In this document: one piece after another, positions 9,412 to 18,100 of the stretch | Layout: each line of letters begins with the position of its first letter | Position numbering within the stretch: the first letter of the stretch is position 1 | From: Mucilaginibacter phyllosphaerae | Lineage (GTDB): Bacteria; Bacteroidota; Bacteroidia; Sphingobacteriales; Sphingobacteriaceae | Direction: 5' to 3' | Assembly: GCF_004378255.1 (NCBI RefSeq) | Contig: NZ_SNQG01000003.1 | Span: forward strand, 1-64,000 | DNA: 64,000 bases | The notes under the pieces: generated by a model | Databases searched by the model: none | What the model saw: only the letters and a program-made list of their open reading frames with translations | Told to the model about the DNA's origin: nothing | Made by a program: the position numbers and the translations under genes

Positions 9412-10848
9412 ATGAGCGCAACAACAGATAAATATGCTTTTGGCATGATAGGCTTAGGCGTAATGGGCCGCAGCCTGCTGCTAAATATGGCCGACCATGG
9501 TTTTGCCGTGGCCGGGCACGATAAAGATGCCGGCAAAGTAGATTCGCTGAACACAGAAGGCGGCGACTTGCAGGTAAAAGGTTTTTTAGACGTAAAAGAA
9601 TTTATAAAAAGCCTTACTACGCCACGTGCTATTATGATGCTGGTACCCGCAGGCAAACCTGTAGATAGCGTGATTGCAGAGCTTTCCCCGCTTTTGGATA
9701 AAGGCGATATTCTGATAGATGGCGGTAATTCGCACTTTACAGATACCAACCGCCGTGTAGAAGAGCTGGAGGCTAAAGGCCTGCATTTCTTTGGTATGGG
9801 TGTATCTGGTGGCGAAGAAGGTGCACGCCGCGGCCCAAGTATGATGCCCGGCGGTGATAAAGATGCCTATGCCGTAATGAAGCCTATTTTTGAAGCCATT
9901 GCTGCCAAAGTTGATGGCGCACCATGTGTAACTTACATTGGCCCAGGTGCATCCGGCCACTTTGTGAAGATGGTGCATAACGGTATCGAATATGGTATTA
10001 TGCAGCTACTGGCCGAAACCTACGAGGTGATGAAAAAAGGTTTGAAGATGGATGGTGCTGCCATTGGTAAGGTATTTACCGATTGGAATAACGGCCGCCT
10101 GCAATCGTTCCTTTTAGACATTACAAAGGATATTTTCGCCTTTAAAACGCCCGGAACCGACCATTTACTGTTAGATGATATCAAAGACGAGGCCCGTGCA
10201 AAAGGTACCGGTAAATGGACCTCGCAAAGCGCGATGGACCTGCAGGCCCCTATCCCAACCGTAGACACGGCGGTTGCCATGCGCGACCTATCTAAATACA
10301 AAGCCCTACGCACAAAAGCAGCCGGCATCTACAGCACCAACGACAACCCAACTATTGAAGGCAGCGTAGACGAATTACTGGCCGCTTTAGAACAGGCCTT
10401 CTACTTCACCATGATCATCAGTTACGCGCAAGGCATGCATATGCTGTCGCTGGCATCTGCGGAGTATAAGTATGACCTGAAGCTGGACGAGATAGCCAAG
10501 ATCTGGAGGGGCGGTTGTATCATCCGCTCTAAATTCCTGGAGAATATTTACGGCGCTTATGGTAAGGATAAAGGCCTGGAACATTTGTTATTAGACGGTG
10601 ATGTGGCCGGCTTGGTTAAAGACACACTTCCGGGGATCCGCAAAGTGGTTTCATCAGCAGTAAATGCCGGTATAGCCATCCCTGCATATGCAGCATCGTT
10701 AGAATATTTTGACAACTTCCGTAACGAACGGATGCCATCAAACCTGACACAGGCACAACGCGACTACTTTGGCGCACATACATACGAACTAATAGGCAAA
10801 GAAGGCACCTTCCACACACAGTGGGCACCGGTTAACGAAGATAAATAA
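9412..10848 (+). CDS. gnd: 6-phosphogluconate dehydrogenase, decarboxylating
   Basis: The enzyme oxidises and decarboxylates 6-phosphogluconate to ribulose-5-phosphate with NADP (or NAD). At 478 residues it is the long, standard form. Hallmarks are the N-terminal Rossmann loop GLGVMG, the catalytic segment GPGASGHFVKMVHNGIEYG and the substrate-domain stretch IWRGGCIIRS. It starts one base after the HAD gene. A repeat-built spacer of 95 bases separates it from zwf. The identification is secure. Confidence 0.97.
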   Translation: MSATTDKYAFGMIGLGVMGRSLLLNMADHGFAVAGHDKDAGKVDSLNTEGGDLQVKGFLDVKEFIKSLTTPRAIMMLVPAGKPVDSVIAELSPLLDKGDILIDGGNSHFTDTNRRVEELEAKGLHFFGMGVSGGEEGARRGPSMMPGGDKDAYAVMKPIFEAIAAKVDGAPCVTYIGPGASGHFVKMVHNGIEYGIMQLLAETYEVMKKGLKMDGAAIGKVFTDWNNGRLQSFLLDITKDIFAFKTPGTDHLLLDDIKDEARAKGTGKWTSQSAMDLQAPIPTVDTAVAMRDLSKYKALRTKAAGIYSTNDNPTIEGSVDELLAALEQAFYFTMIISYAQGMHMLSLASAEYKYDLKLDEIAKIWRGGCIIRSKFLENIYGAYGKDKGLEHLLLDGDVAGLVKDTLPGIRKVVSSAVNAGIAIPAYAASLEYFDNFRNERMPSNLTQAQRDYFGAHTYELIGKEGTFHTQWAPVNEDK

Positions 10849-10857
10849 TAGATAAAG

Positions 10858-10936
10858 ACAAGAAATCAAGATGCAAGAATCAAGACACAGGAAGAATAAT
10901 CTTGCTTGCTGCTTCTTAAATTCTTGCATCAAAAAA
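10858..10936. repeat. Short-unit inverted repeat between gnd and zwf
   Basis: The left part is built from near-copies of ATCAAGA, TGCAAGA and ACAAGAA; the right part from the complementary TTCTTG/CTTGCT units. The 10-base arms GATGCAAGAA (10870-10879) and TTCTTGCATC (10921-10930) are perfect complements. The architecture matches the repeat before rpiA but the unit sequence differs. It ends 13 bases before the zwf ATG. Confidence 0.7.
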
Positions 10937-10943
10937 TATCATC

Positions 10944-12458
10944 ATGAGTAGTAATACAAAAACAGAGCCTACCATATTTATCATATTTGGCGGTACCGGC
11001 GACTTAAACTCGCGTAAAATTGCCCCGGCATTGTACAACCTGTTTTTAGACGGGTGGATGCCTAACCAGTTTTCTATCATCGGTACCGGGCGCACCAAAT
11101 TAACAGACGAGCAGTTCCGAACGAATTTACATAACGATATCAACCAGTTTTCGCGCAGCGGTAAAGCCGACGCCAAAAAATGGGCCGATTTCGAAAAAAA
11201 TATTCACTACCAGGTATCTGATGCTACTGATGCTGAAACCTACAAAGAGTTTGGCAAACGCATTGACGCACATAATGCAGAATGGAAAACTACAGCCAAC
11301 GTATTATTTTACCTGGCGGTAGCACCAAACTTCTTCCCTATCATCGCCTCTAATATATCAAAAGCCAAACTGGCCGAGGATAAGAACAAGGTGAGGATCA
11401 TTATCGAAAAACCATTCGGCCACGATCTGGAAACCGCCAAAGAGCTTAACCAGCTGTTATCGGGTATTTTTGATGAGTGCCAGATCTACCGGATAGACCA
11501 TTATCTGGGTAAAGAAACCGTACAGAATATTATGGCCTTCCGCTTTGCCAACTCCATTATGGAGCCGCTGTGGAACCGTAATTATATCGAACACGTACAG
11601 ATCTCGGTTACCGAACAGCTGGGCGTTGAAGAGCGCGGCGACTATTACGACGGCTCGGGCGCTATGCGCGATATGATCCAGAACCACCTGCTGCAGCTGC
11701 TTTGCCACGTAGCGATGGAAGCCCCTGTTAGCTTTAATGCAGATGAAGTGCGCGACCGCAAGGTTGATGTATTAAAGGCCATGCGCCGGTTTACACCCGA
11801 GGATGTGCGTAACTCGGCCGTTAGGGGCCAGTATGGCAGCGGCTGGATGAAGGGACAGGAAGTTCCCGGCTACCGCGAAGAGCCCAAGGTTGACCCGCAA
11901 TCAAACACCGAAACCTTTGCCGCCATTAAATTCTTTATTGATAACTGGCGCTGGCAAGGGGTACCGTTTTACCTGCGTACAGGTAAGCGCATGCACCAGT
12001 CGTCATCAGTGATTACGATTCAGTTTAAAGATGTGCCGCATCAGATCTTCCCTGCCGAGGCTACCGAAAGCTGGCAGCAAAACAGGCTGATCATCAGCAT
12101 ACAGCCCGAAATGAGCATCCGCTTACAGGTGCAGGCCAAACGCCCGGGTATAGATATGGTACTGAATGCCGTAGATATGGTATTTGATTACAAAGGCACC
12201 TATACCAACCAGGCGCCCGAGGCTTATGAAACCCTGATACTGGATACCATGATGGGCGACCAGACACTGTTTATGCGCGGCGACCAGGTGGAAGCAGCGT
12301 GGGACCTGGTGATGCCGATATTAAGCACCTGGCAAAACAAAAAGAGCCTGAATTTCCCTAATTATTCTGCCGACTCCTGGGGGCCCGAATCTGCCGAGGC
12401 GCTGATTGCCCGCGATGGATACAACTGGTTCACCCTGCCTGTAAACGGCAAAAAATAA
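10944..12458 (+). CDS. zwf: Glucose-6-phosphate 1-dehydrogenase
   Basis: The enzyme commits glucose-6-phosphate to the oxidative pentose phosphate branch and makes NADPH. The 504-residue chain has the coenzyme loop FGGTGDLNSRK near residues 14-24. This is slightly unusual because most enzymes read GASGDL. The active-site motif RIDHYLGKETVQN is intact, as is EKPFGHDL. It is followed by pgl, which acts on its lactone product, and preceded by gnd. The identification is secure. Confidence 0.97.
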   Translation: MSSNTKTEPTIFIIFGGTGDLNSRKIAPALYNLFLDGWMPNQFSIIGTGRTKLTDEQFRTNLHNDINQFSRSGKADAKKWADFEKNIHYQVSDATDAETYKEFGKRIDAHNAEWKTTANVLFYLAVAPNFFPIIASNISKAKLAEDKNKVRIIIEKPFGHDLETAKELNQLLSGIFDECQIYRIDHYLGKETVQNIMAFRFANSIMEPLWNRNYIEHVQISVTEQLGVEERGDYYDGSGAMRDMIQNHLLQLLCHVAMEAPVSFNADEVRDRKVDVLKAMRRFTPEDVRNSAVRGQYGSGWMKGQEVPGYREEPKVDPQSNTETFAAIKFFIDNWRWQGVPFYLRTGKRMHQSSSVITIQFKDVPHQIFPAEATESWQQNRLIISIQPEMSIRLQVQAKRPGIDMVLNAVDMVFDYKGTYTNQAPEAYETLILDTMMGDQTLFMRGDQVEAAWDLVMPILSTWQNKKSLNFPNYSADSWGPESAEALIARDGYNWFTLPVNGKK

Positions 12459-12471
12459 TAACGGATACGAA

Positions 12472-12501
12472 GCCTCTCCTTTAGAGAGAACAGGGTGAGG
12501 C
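12472..12501. repeat. Small palindromic element between zwf and pgl
   Basis: GCCTCTCC at 12472-12479 and GGTGAGGC at 12494-12501 form imperfect arms, with an inner CTCT...AGAG pair. This pyrimidine/purine-rich layout resembles the elements at 28641-28716 and 44198-44220. It ends 16 bases before the pgl start codon. Confidence 0.45.
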
Positions 12502-12517
12502 CCAACAGGTAAAAACA

Positions 12518-13243
12518 ATGAACATGAAACTGAACATCTATCAAACGGATACCGAAGTGCTGGCCGCATTGGCCAGGCACTTTGCCGATCTATCCAAACA
12601 GGCTATCGAGTCCAACGGCCGTTTTAGCGTTGCGCTTAGTGGTGGCAGTTCGCCAAAAAAACTGCATGAGTTATTGGCAAGCGAATACCGTGATAGTATT
12701 GAATGGGATAAAGTTTACTTCTTTTTTGGCGACGAACGCGATGTGCCCCTAACCGATGCGCAAAGTAACTACCTGATGGCCAAACAAACCCTGTTTGACC
12801 CGCTGGGTATCGATCCATCGCATATATATGCCGTGCAAACGGCATTGGGTGCCGAAGAAGCCGCCAAAGATTATACCCGCCACCTTATTGGCTTTTTCGA
12901 CGGGCACAACGCCTGTTTTGATCTGGTGATATTAGGCCTGGGCGATAACTCACATACGGCTTCGCTGTTTCCGCATACATCAGTATTGACAGACGACAGC
13001 GCATCAGTACAGGCCTTATATATAGACGAGGTAAAAATGAACCGCATTACCTTTACCGCTCCCTTGATCAATAACGCGCATCACATCGCTTTTCTGGTTT
13101 ACGGGGCAGGCAAGGCCGAAGCCGTAAAACATATCCTCGAAGATCCAACGGATATCCAGGAGTATCCCGCCCAACTCATCCAGGGCGCCGACCTGCAATG
13201 GTTTTTGGATGAACCCGCGGCCAGCAAGCTGGAAAATAAATAA
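12518..13243 (+). CDS. pgl: 6-phosphogluconolactonase
   Basis: The enzyme hydrolyses 6-phosphogluconolactone made by Zwf. The 241-residue protein belongs to the NagB/SOL-type family. Visible are VALSGGSSPKKLHELL near residues 32-47, FFFGDERDVPL, and LGLGDNSHTASLFP. Two start codons are possible, ATG at 12518 or at 12524. It is the last gene of the pentose-phosphate cluster and is followed by a terminator. The last 27 codons have a degraded second copy about 400 bases downstream, described separately. Confidence 0.95.
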   Translation: MNMKLNIYQTDTEVLAALARHFADLSKQAIESNGRFSVALSGGSSPKKLHELLASEYRDSIEWDKVYFFFGDERDVPLTDAQSNYLMAKQTLFDPLGIDPSHIYAVQTALGAEEAAKDYTRHLIGFFDGHNACFDLVILGLGDNSHTASLFPHTSVLTDDSASVQALYIDEVKMNRITFTAPLINNAHHIAFLVYGAGKAEAVKHILEDPTDIQEYPAQLIQGADLQWFLDEPAASKLENK

Positions 13244-13249
13244 AAGCAT

Positions 13250-13280
13250 AAAGCCTCTGCAAATGAAATGCGGAGGCTTT
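13250..13280 (+). terminator. Terminator of the pentose-phosphate cluster
   Basis: An 11-bp stem (AAAGCCTCTGC with GCGGAGGCTTT, one G-T pair) around a 9-base loop lies 7 bases after the pgl stop. Confidence 0.8.
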
Positions 13281-13476
13281 CCTATTTATACCCCCTCCTC
13301 TTGAAAAAGCAAAGCATGTTAAGCAGGTGTTCACGTTCACAGCCGTGAACACTCATGAATATTTATAACTATCTAATAATCAGAAAAATCAAATCTGTGG
13401 TGACAATACATTGCCACCAGATTTTAATAATTTACCACACGTTTTTGTGAAGTACGGAGCAATCTCCGGTAAGAAC
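13281..13476. other. Gene-free stretch with two dyads
   Basis: There is no plausible gene. A perfect 9-bp inverted repeat, GTGTTCACG (13327-13335) with CGTGAACAC (13344-13352), could be a hairpin or an operator. A second imperfect stem (13391-13406 with 13411-13424) is followed by a T/A-rich run and could terminate transcription. It leads directly into the first 118-bp repeat. Confidence 0.5.
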
Positions 13477-13594
13477 AATGCTATCGCGAGCTTATAGCTC
13501 TTGATTTAGCATAAGGTCAGCTTTCAGCTGACGCAAGCTGAAAGTTTGCTCAATACCCACACACAAGTTACGCTACTCTAAACTTGCACCAGCA
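13477..13594. repeat. 118-bp repeat, copy 1 (MITE/REP-like)
   Basis: This block matches 14800-14917 over 118 bases without gaps, with about 11 mismatches (roughly 91% identity counted by eye). It contains three nested palindromes: GAGCT-TAT-AGCTC, GTCAGCT-TTC-AGCTGAC and, in copy 2, GCAAGCT-GAA-AGCTTGC. Its ends read TGCT...AGCA, so the element is roughly symmetrical. No coding capacity is evident. Such short structured elements are usually moved by a transposase encoded elsewhere. Confidence 0.85.
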
Positions 13595-13597
13595 AAA

Positions 13598-13678
13598 TAT
13601 CATACCTAATTAATTAAGAGCGTTGACTTGCAATGGTTCCTCCAAGAACCAGCAGTAAATAAACTGGAAAATAACTAA
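13598..13678 (+). pseudogene. 3' relic of a second pgl gene
   Basis: Read in frame, this stretch encodes DLQWFLQEPAVNKLENN and a stop, against DLQWFLDEPAASKLENK and a stop at the end of the intact pgl. The preceding codons also align (Y-H-T-stop-L-I-K-S-V against Y-P-A-Q-L-I-Q-G-A), with CAA replaced by TAA. DNA identity is about 70%, mostly silent or conservative changes. The similarity begins within a few bases of the end of repeat copy 1. It is therefore a decayed tail of a divergent pgl, not a functional gene. Confidence 0.85.
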
Positions 13679-13757
13679 TAGCAAATCATTTTTTAACATT
13701 GATTTACTTTGTTGCATAGGCAGATTATTCATATATTGCATTTTAACCTGAACCGCA

Positions 13758-14189
13758 ATGAAAAAAATAATATCAAAAAAAGGAATAATTCTTATTATCA
13801 TTCCTGCTTTTGCAATTTTCCTACAGTTTTTTTTGAGAATTATAATGAAGAAAGACTTTAATACGATAGGGATATCATTAGGAGGATTAAGTCTGGGACA
13901 ATTATTACCCTTCTTTCATTTTGATCATTTCATTTCAAGCAAAGTTTTAGGTATAAATCCACACTATAAATTTGAACATGGTAAATTTATTATATCGTAT
14001 GACACTTCTGCAAACGTCAAACCAGAAGAGATTGAATCCATAAAAAACATTTTTATTATTGCAATATTTATCAATTTGGCACTTTTTTTAATAATAATAT
14101 ATTTAGGATTAACCAACCATATAATATTACATACTCTTTTCGGTTTAATAAGTTGCGTTGTTTCTTGGTACCTGCTTATTTATAAATAA
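13758..14189 (+). CDS. Small multi-pass membrane protein of unknown function, low GC
   Basis: I do not recognise this 143-residue protein. It has a hydrophobic segment near residues 8-26, a weaker one near 36-50, and two strong ones near 96-115 and 119-140, so it is probably an inner-membrane protein with a soluble loop at about 50-95. Its DNA is clearly richer in A and T than the pentose-phosphate genes on one side and the helicase on the other. The next gene begins 2 bases after its stop, so they form a two-gene unit. The unit lies between the two 118-bp repeats and looks acquired. Function is unknown. Confidence 0.7.
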   Translation: MKKIISKKGIILIIIPAFAIFLQFFLRIIMKKDFNTIGISLGGLSLGQLLPFFHFDHFISSKVLGINPHYKFEHGKFIISYDTSANVKPEEIESIKNIFIIAIFINLALFLIIIYLGLTNHIILHTLFGLISCVVSWYLLIYK

Positions 14190-14191
14190 CT

Positions 14192-14767
14192 ATGGATATT
14201 GTTGCAATAGTTATCGGAATTATTTTATGTTTTAGTTTGGTTATTTGTGCTGTAATCATTCGATTAAAATCTCATGGCTTAAGGTTAAGTATTCAAACAA
14301 GAGCATCTTCTGCAGAAGTAAATAAAATATTAGTAAATGATGTTACAAATCATTTTAAAATGATAATGCTGAAAAATGGCATTGTGATTTTAGAAAAACA
14401 TTCTGACGAATATCCTTTGTTATTACATGAATTTGAAAAACAATTAGCTCGAAAATTAAGGCATAATATAAATTATGCGTATGATACAAAGGAGGTTGAA
14501 CATATTAGAAAAATAATTCATAGGACAACTATTCAAAGAGCATTGTTCCATGAATTTGAAAAAGAAAGCAAAACTGATTTTTTATTAAAGGCAATCACTG
14601 TATATTTTGAAATACTTAAATTAGTACTATTTTATGTATCATCTAATAAAGACAATTATTCGAAGTTTAGAACAGCAGAACACCTTTACAAAATAGATGA
14701 TTTCAAATTGAGACTTAAAGAAGGCGAAACTGGTCTTGAAACAATATCAGTTGATAAATCGCATTAA
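14192..14767 (+). CDS. Membrane-anchored protein of unknown function, low GC
   Basis: I do not recognise this 191-residue protein. One transmembrane helix is at about residues 4-24. The rest is a charged, mostly helical cytoplasmic or periplasmic domain rich in Lys, Glu and His, with HEFEKQLARKLRHN near residue 89 and HEFEKESKTDF near residue 128. It starts 2 bases after the preceding small membrane-protein gene, shares its low-GC codon use, and ends 32 bases before repeat copy 2. A two-gene accessory module (for example stress, immunity or phage-resistance) is only a guess from context. Confidence 0.7.
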   Translation: MDIVAIVIGIILCFSLVICAVIIRLKSHGLRLSIQTRASSAEVNKILVNDVTNHFKMIMLKNGIVILEKHSDEYPLLLHEFEKQLARKLRHNINYAYDTKEVEHIRKIIHRTTIQRALFHEFEKESKTDFLLKAITVYFEILKLVLFYVSSNKDNYSKFRTAEHLYKIDDFKLRLKEGETGLETISVDKSH

Positions 14768-14799
14768 TTTCCTTGCTGCTTTTACATTTTTCTCCTTAA
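14768..14799. other. Start of a 353-base gene-free stretch made mostly of repeats
   Basis: From 14768 to 15120 there is no convincing gene. This short AT-rich leader is followed by repeat copy 2 (14800-14917) and a long palindrome (14958-15090). ORFs that cross these elements are by-products of the repeats. Confidence 0.6.
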
Positions 14800-14917
14800 A
14801 ATGCTGTCGCGAGCTTATAGCTCGTGACTTCGCACAAGGTCAGCTTTCAGCTGACGCAAGCTGAAAGCTTGCACAATACCCACACACAAGTTACGCTATG
14901 CTAAACTTGCGCGAGCA
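14800..14917. repeat. 118-bp repeat, copy 2 (MITE/REP-like)
   Basis: This is the second copy of the element at 13477-13594, in the same orientation, with about 11 differences and no gaps. Here the inner palindrome GCAAGCT-GAA-AGCTTGC is perfect, so this copy is probably closer to the intact element. Together the two copies frame the pgl relic and the two low-GC genes. Confidence 0.85.
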
Positions 14918-14957
14918 CATGGTAAAAAACCACCAATTTTACTTTTCTACTATCCCC

Positions 14958-15090
14958 TGTTATTTCGAACGAGATGCGAGGAGAAATCTTTTTACAAGCG
15001 ATTTGGCGAACCTGCATGGCCGCCTGTATAATGTAAAAGTTTTCTCCTCGCCACTCCACACAATCCTGCCCATGTTCGTTCGAAATGACA
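14958..15090. repeat. 133-bp imperfect palindrome
   Basis: The left arm (TGTTATTTCGAACGAG..., then CGAGGAGAAA) and the right arm, read on the other strand (TGTCATTTCGAACGAA..., then CGAGGAGAAA), match except for about 20 extra bases in the right arm. The transcript would fold into one long hairpin. The TCATTTCGAACGA terminus looks like an intergenic palindrome I associate with Bacteroidota genomes, but I could not check this. It lies 30 bases from the helicase stop codon and may help end that transcript. Confidence 0.75.
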
Positions 15091-15120
15091 TAGGGTGTAA
15101 TTATGTAGGGAGAGTAAATA

Positions 15121-18100
15121 TTACTCTTCGCCATCCTCTCCTTCAGCGACTGCCAGCATGCCTTCGGGTTGTTTAAAATTGCTTTTGACGAAGTGGCACC
15201 AGTCGCATTCTTTTTTGCCGCAGCCGGTGTTAAAGTCGTGGGCCATTATTTTTTGGTAAACAGTGGTGATCTGGCCGGTTACTTCTTCAATATCCTGGGG
15301 TGATATCACCACTTTGGCCTTGTAGTATTCGCCCTCCTTTTCGGGCTCTACAAAATCAAAAATAGTGTTGATCACCTCCCAATCATTGGTGCGGTCGTTA
15401 TCTACCAATATCTTGTAGAACACCGCCTGGCGCCAGTAGTCGCCGCCGTTTGGCTCTTCGTTGGTCGGTCTTTCCAGTTTGGGTTTGGCGTTGCGTACGC
15501 GGCCTGTTTTGTAGTCTACAACGGTTACCTGTTTGCCGTCAAACTCTATCTTATCCAGGTTACCTTTAATGGGCACACCGGCTACTTCAATATTTTTAAT
15601 GCTGCGCTCGGTTTGGGCTACTTTATTCCAGGCAGGGACATTTTGCTCGTAATAAAGCGGCAAAATCTTTTCGCCGTAATCAACCCGGCGCTTAAAATCC
15701 TCCTTGGTGAACGAATCGCGGTTGCGGTACATATACCAGCGAAACTCTTTTAAAAATTCTTCGGTAGATAAAAATTCGTTGTCGTTCTCTTTAAGTCTGC
15801 GATACGTTTTATTAAGCGCCCAGTGCACGGCCTGCCCAAAGGTAGCCGAAGGACTTTTACCGGACGGCACCCTGATCAAACACTGGAAATAGAACCTCAG
15901 CGGGCAATCCAGGTAATTGCTAAGGTGCGTAACCGATAGCGTATAATTTTGCAGTAGTTGGTTAATATAATTCCTGTCCAGCAGTTCTACCACCGGCTTA
16001 TCCGCCTCGCTAAACTGGGTAGCAAAAAAGGTAAGCATATCATCGCTGCTTACTTTAGGGTAGCTTACCTGCAAATGCGTATCGGCCAGTATCTCGCCGA
16101 TGAATTGCGATGCTTCCTGGTCCTTGCCGTTTTTGTCTTTACCGGCGTAAGATACATTCAGGCATTGTTTGGCGCGGGTAAGCGCCACATAAAACAACCT
16201 GCGCGATTCCTCTTTTTGGGCAATATCATCCGATGCTGATTTGGTTAAGGTATCCGGGTAGCTAAAGCCGCTATTGCGGCCTTTGGCATCCCAGGTTTTT
16301 TTATCACAACCGATGAAGAACACGTGCTCAAACTCCAGCCCTTTTGAGCCGTGCGCGGTTAAAAAGTTAATGCCGTTGTCAGAAAATATTACCTTATTCA
16401 GCTCCAGCCGGATGTTGTTTTTGCGCATCAGGTCGATGATCATGATCAGTTCCGACAGCTTGATCTCGGGGTTCTTGCGGCTTTCATCTTTCAAAAAGTC
16501 GAAAAAGCTGGTCAGCATTTGCATGTGCACGCCTTTATCGGGCTGCTGCATAATGTATTTAAGGATGCCCATTTTGGCAATTACGTTCTGGAAGAACTGT
16601 TGCAGCGTAACACTTACGGCATCGGTTAACAAAGCATCAATATCATTCACCAGGAATTTCATTTCCTGCGTGGTATGCTTGCTGAACAGATCTGTTTGCG
16701 CCGCTAATTTTAACTCGCTGATGTACCGGCGTAACGAAGTTTTTGCTGTATTATTAGTTGTACTGCTAAAATTCTCTTTAGATACCGCTATGCTGGCCTT
16801 AGCAATCTCGATAGGCGGAATGGTAAAGAAATCATAATGCAGGATCTCAAACAGCAATTCATCGCCGCTATAGGGCGAATCCAGCTCCATGCTCAGGTAA
16901 CGCAAAATGTTGATGATCTTCTCGCCGAAAGGGATGGTGAGTACATCAATTTTACGCTTGGTATTTACGGCGATGTTTTGCGTATCTAAAAAATGCAGCA
17001 ACTCTTCTACCTGGCTGTGGTTACGGTAGATCACCGCAATTTCGCCCGGAGGGGTACCTTTATCAACCAGGCGTTTGATGTGCAGGGCAACATCTACCAG
17101 TTCCTGGCTGGGGTTTTCATATTCTTTGATGGATGGCTCGATGATCTCCTGCGTAAAGCGCGGGTGCGATGATCGCAAATTTTTATCCAGGTTTAGCTGT
17201 GCAGTTAAACGCTCGTTATTATTGTTGATGAGCGCTCTTGAAATATCCAGGATGTGCTGATTAGAGCGGTAATTATGCCTTAGCACAACGGTTTTAAGCG
17301 TATCTACGTAATCGCCGGCAAAATCCAGGATATTACGCATGTTGGCTCCCTGAAATTTGAATATCGACTGGTCGTCGTCGCCCACCACAAATACATTCGG
17401 CGTATCCCAGTAATTCAGCAAAAACCGCAGCAACTCGTTTTGCGAGCCGCTGGTATCCTGAAACTCATCTACTAAAATATACTGGTAACGCTCCTGATAG
17501 CGGCGCAAGATCTCCTCATTCTCGCGGAAGGCTTTCAACACCCAGATGATCATGTCGTCATAGTCGTACCAGTTCTTGTCGCGCATTTTGCGGGCGTAGT
17601 TTTGATATTCGGCAACGGCAGCCAGCAGTTTACTCATGGCCTCCTGCACTTTATCGATATCTTTTTGCTTGGGGTCGCCTATTTTGATCCCGGCTTTAGC
17701 GTTGGCGCGCTTGTAAATAAACTCTTCGCGGTTGGGCAGGTCGTCCAGGTATTCCTGCACGGCTTGTTTAACCAGGTCTTCCGTCCAGTTCTCGGTTTTC
17801 ATGGTCGAAAAAAGCTTTTTCAGCCTCGGTGCATCATAGTAAACATCGCCCGTAAAACGTTTTAATAAATGGTCGTTCCCAAATTCATCCACCAATTCGC
17901 GGAACAGCATAGCCGAGTCCAAGTCGGATAAGGCTTCCAGGTTCAGCTTACCAAAATATTCCAGGTTCTCCTGGATGATCTCGTTACAAAACGCGTGGAA
18001 GGTATATATGTTAATGCGGTAAGCATCCGGGCCAATAAATTCAAACAGGCGCTTGCGCATCGCAACAGCGCCCGCATCGGTATAAGTAAGGCAAAGGATC

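Noticed and set aside
14898..15176. 92-codon plus-strand ORF and its 77-codon minus-strand counterpart
   Set aside because: Both are readings through repeat copy 2 and the 133-bp palindrome, and one enters the helicase gene in antisense.
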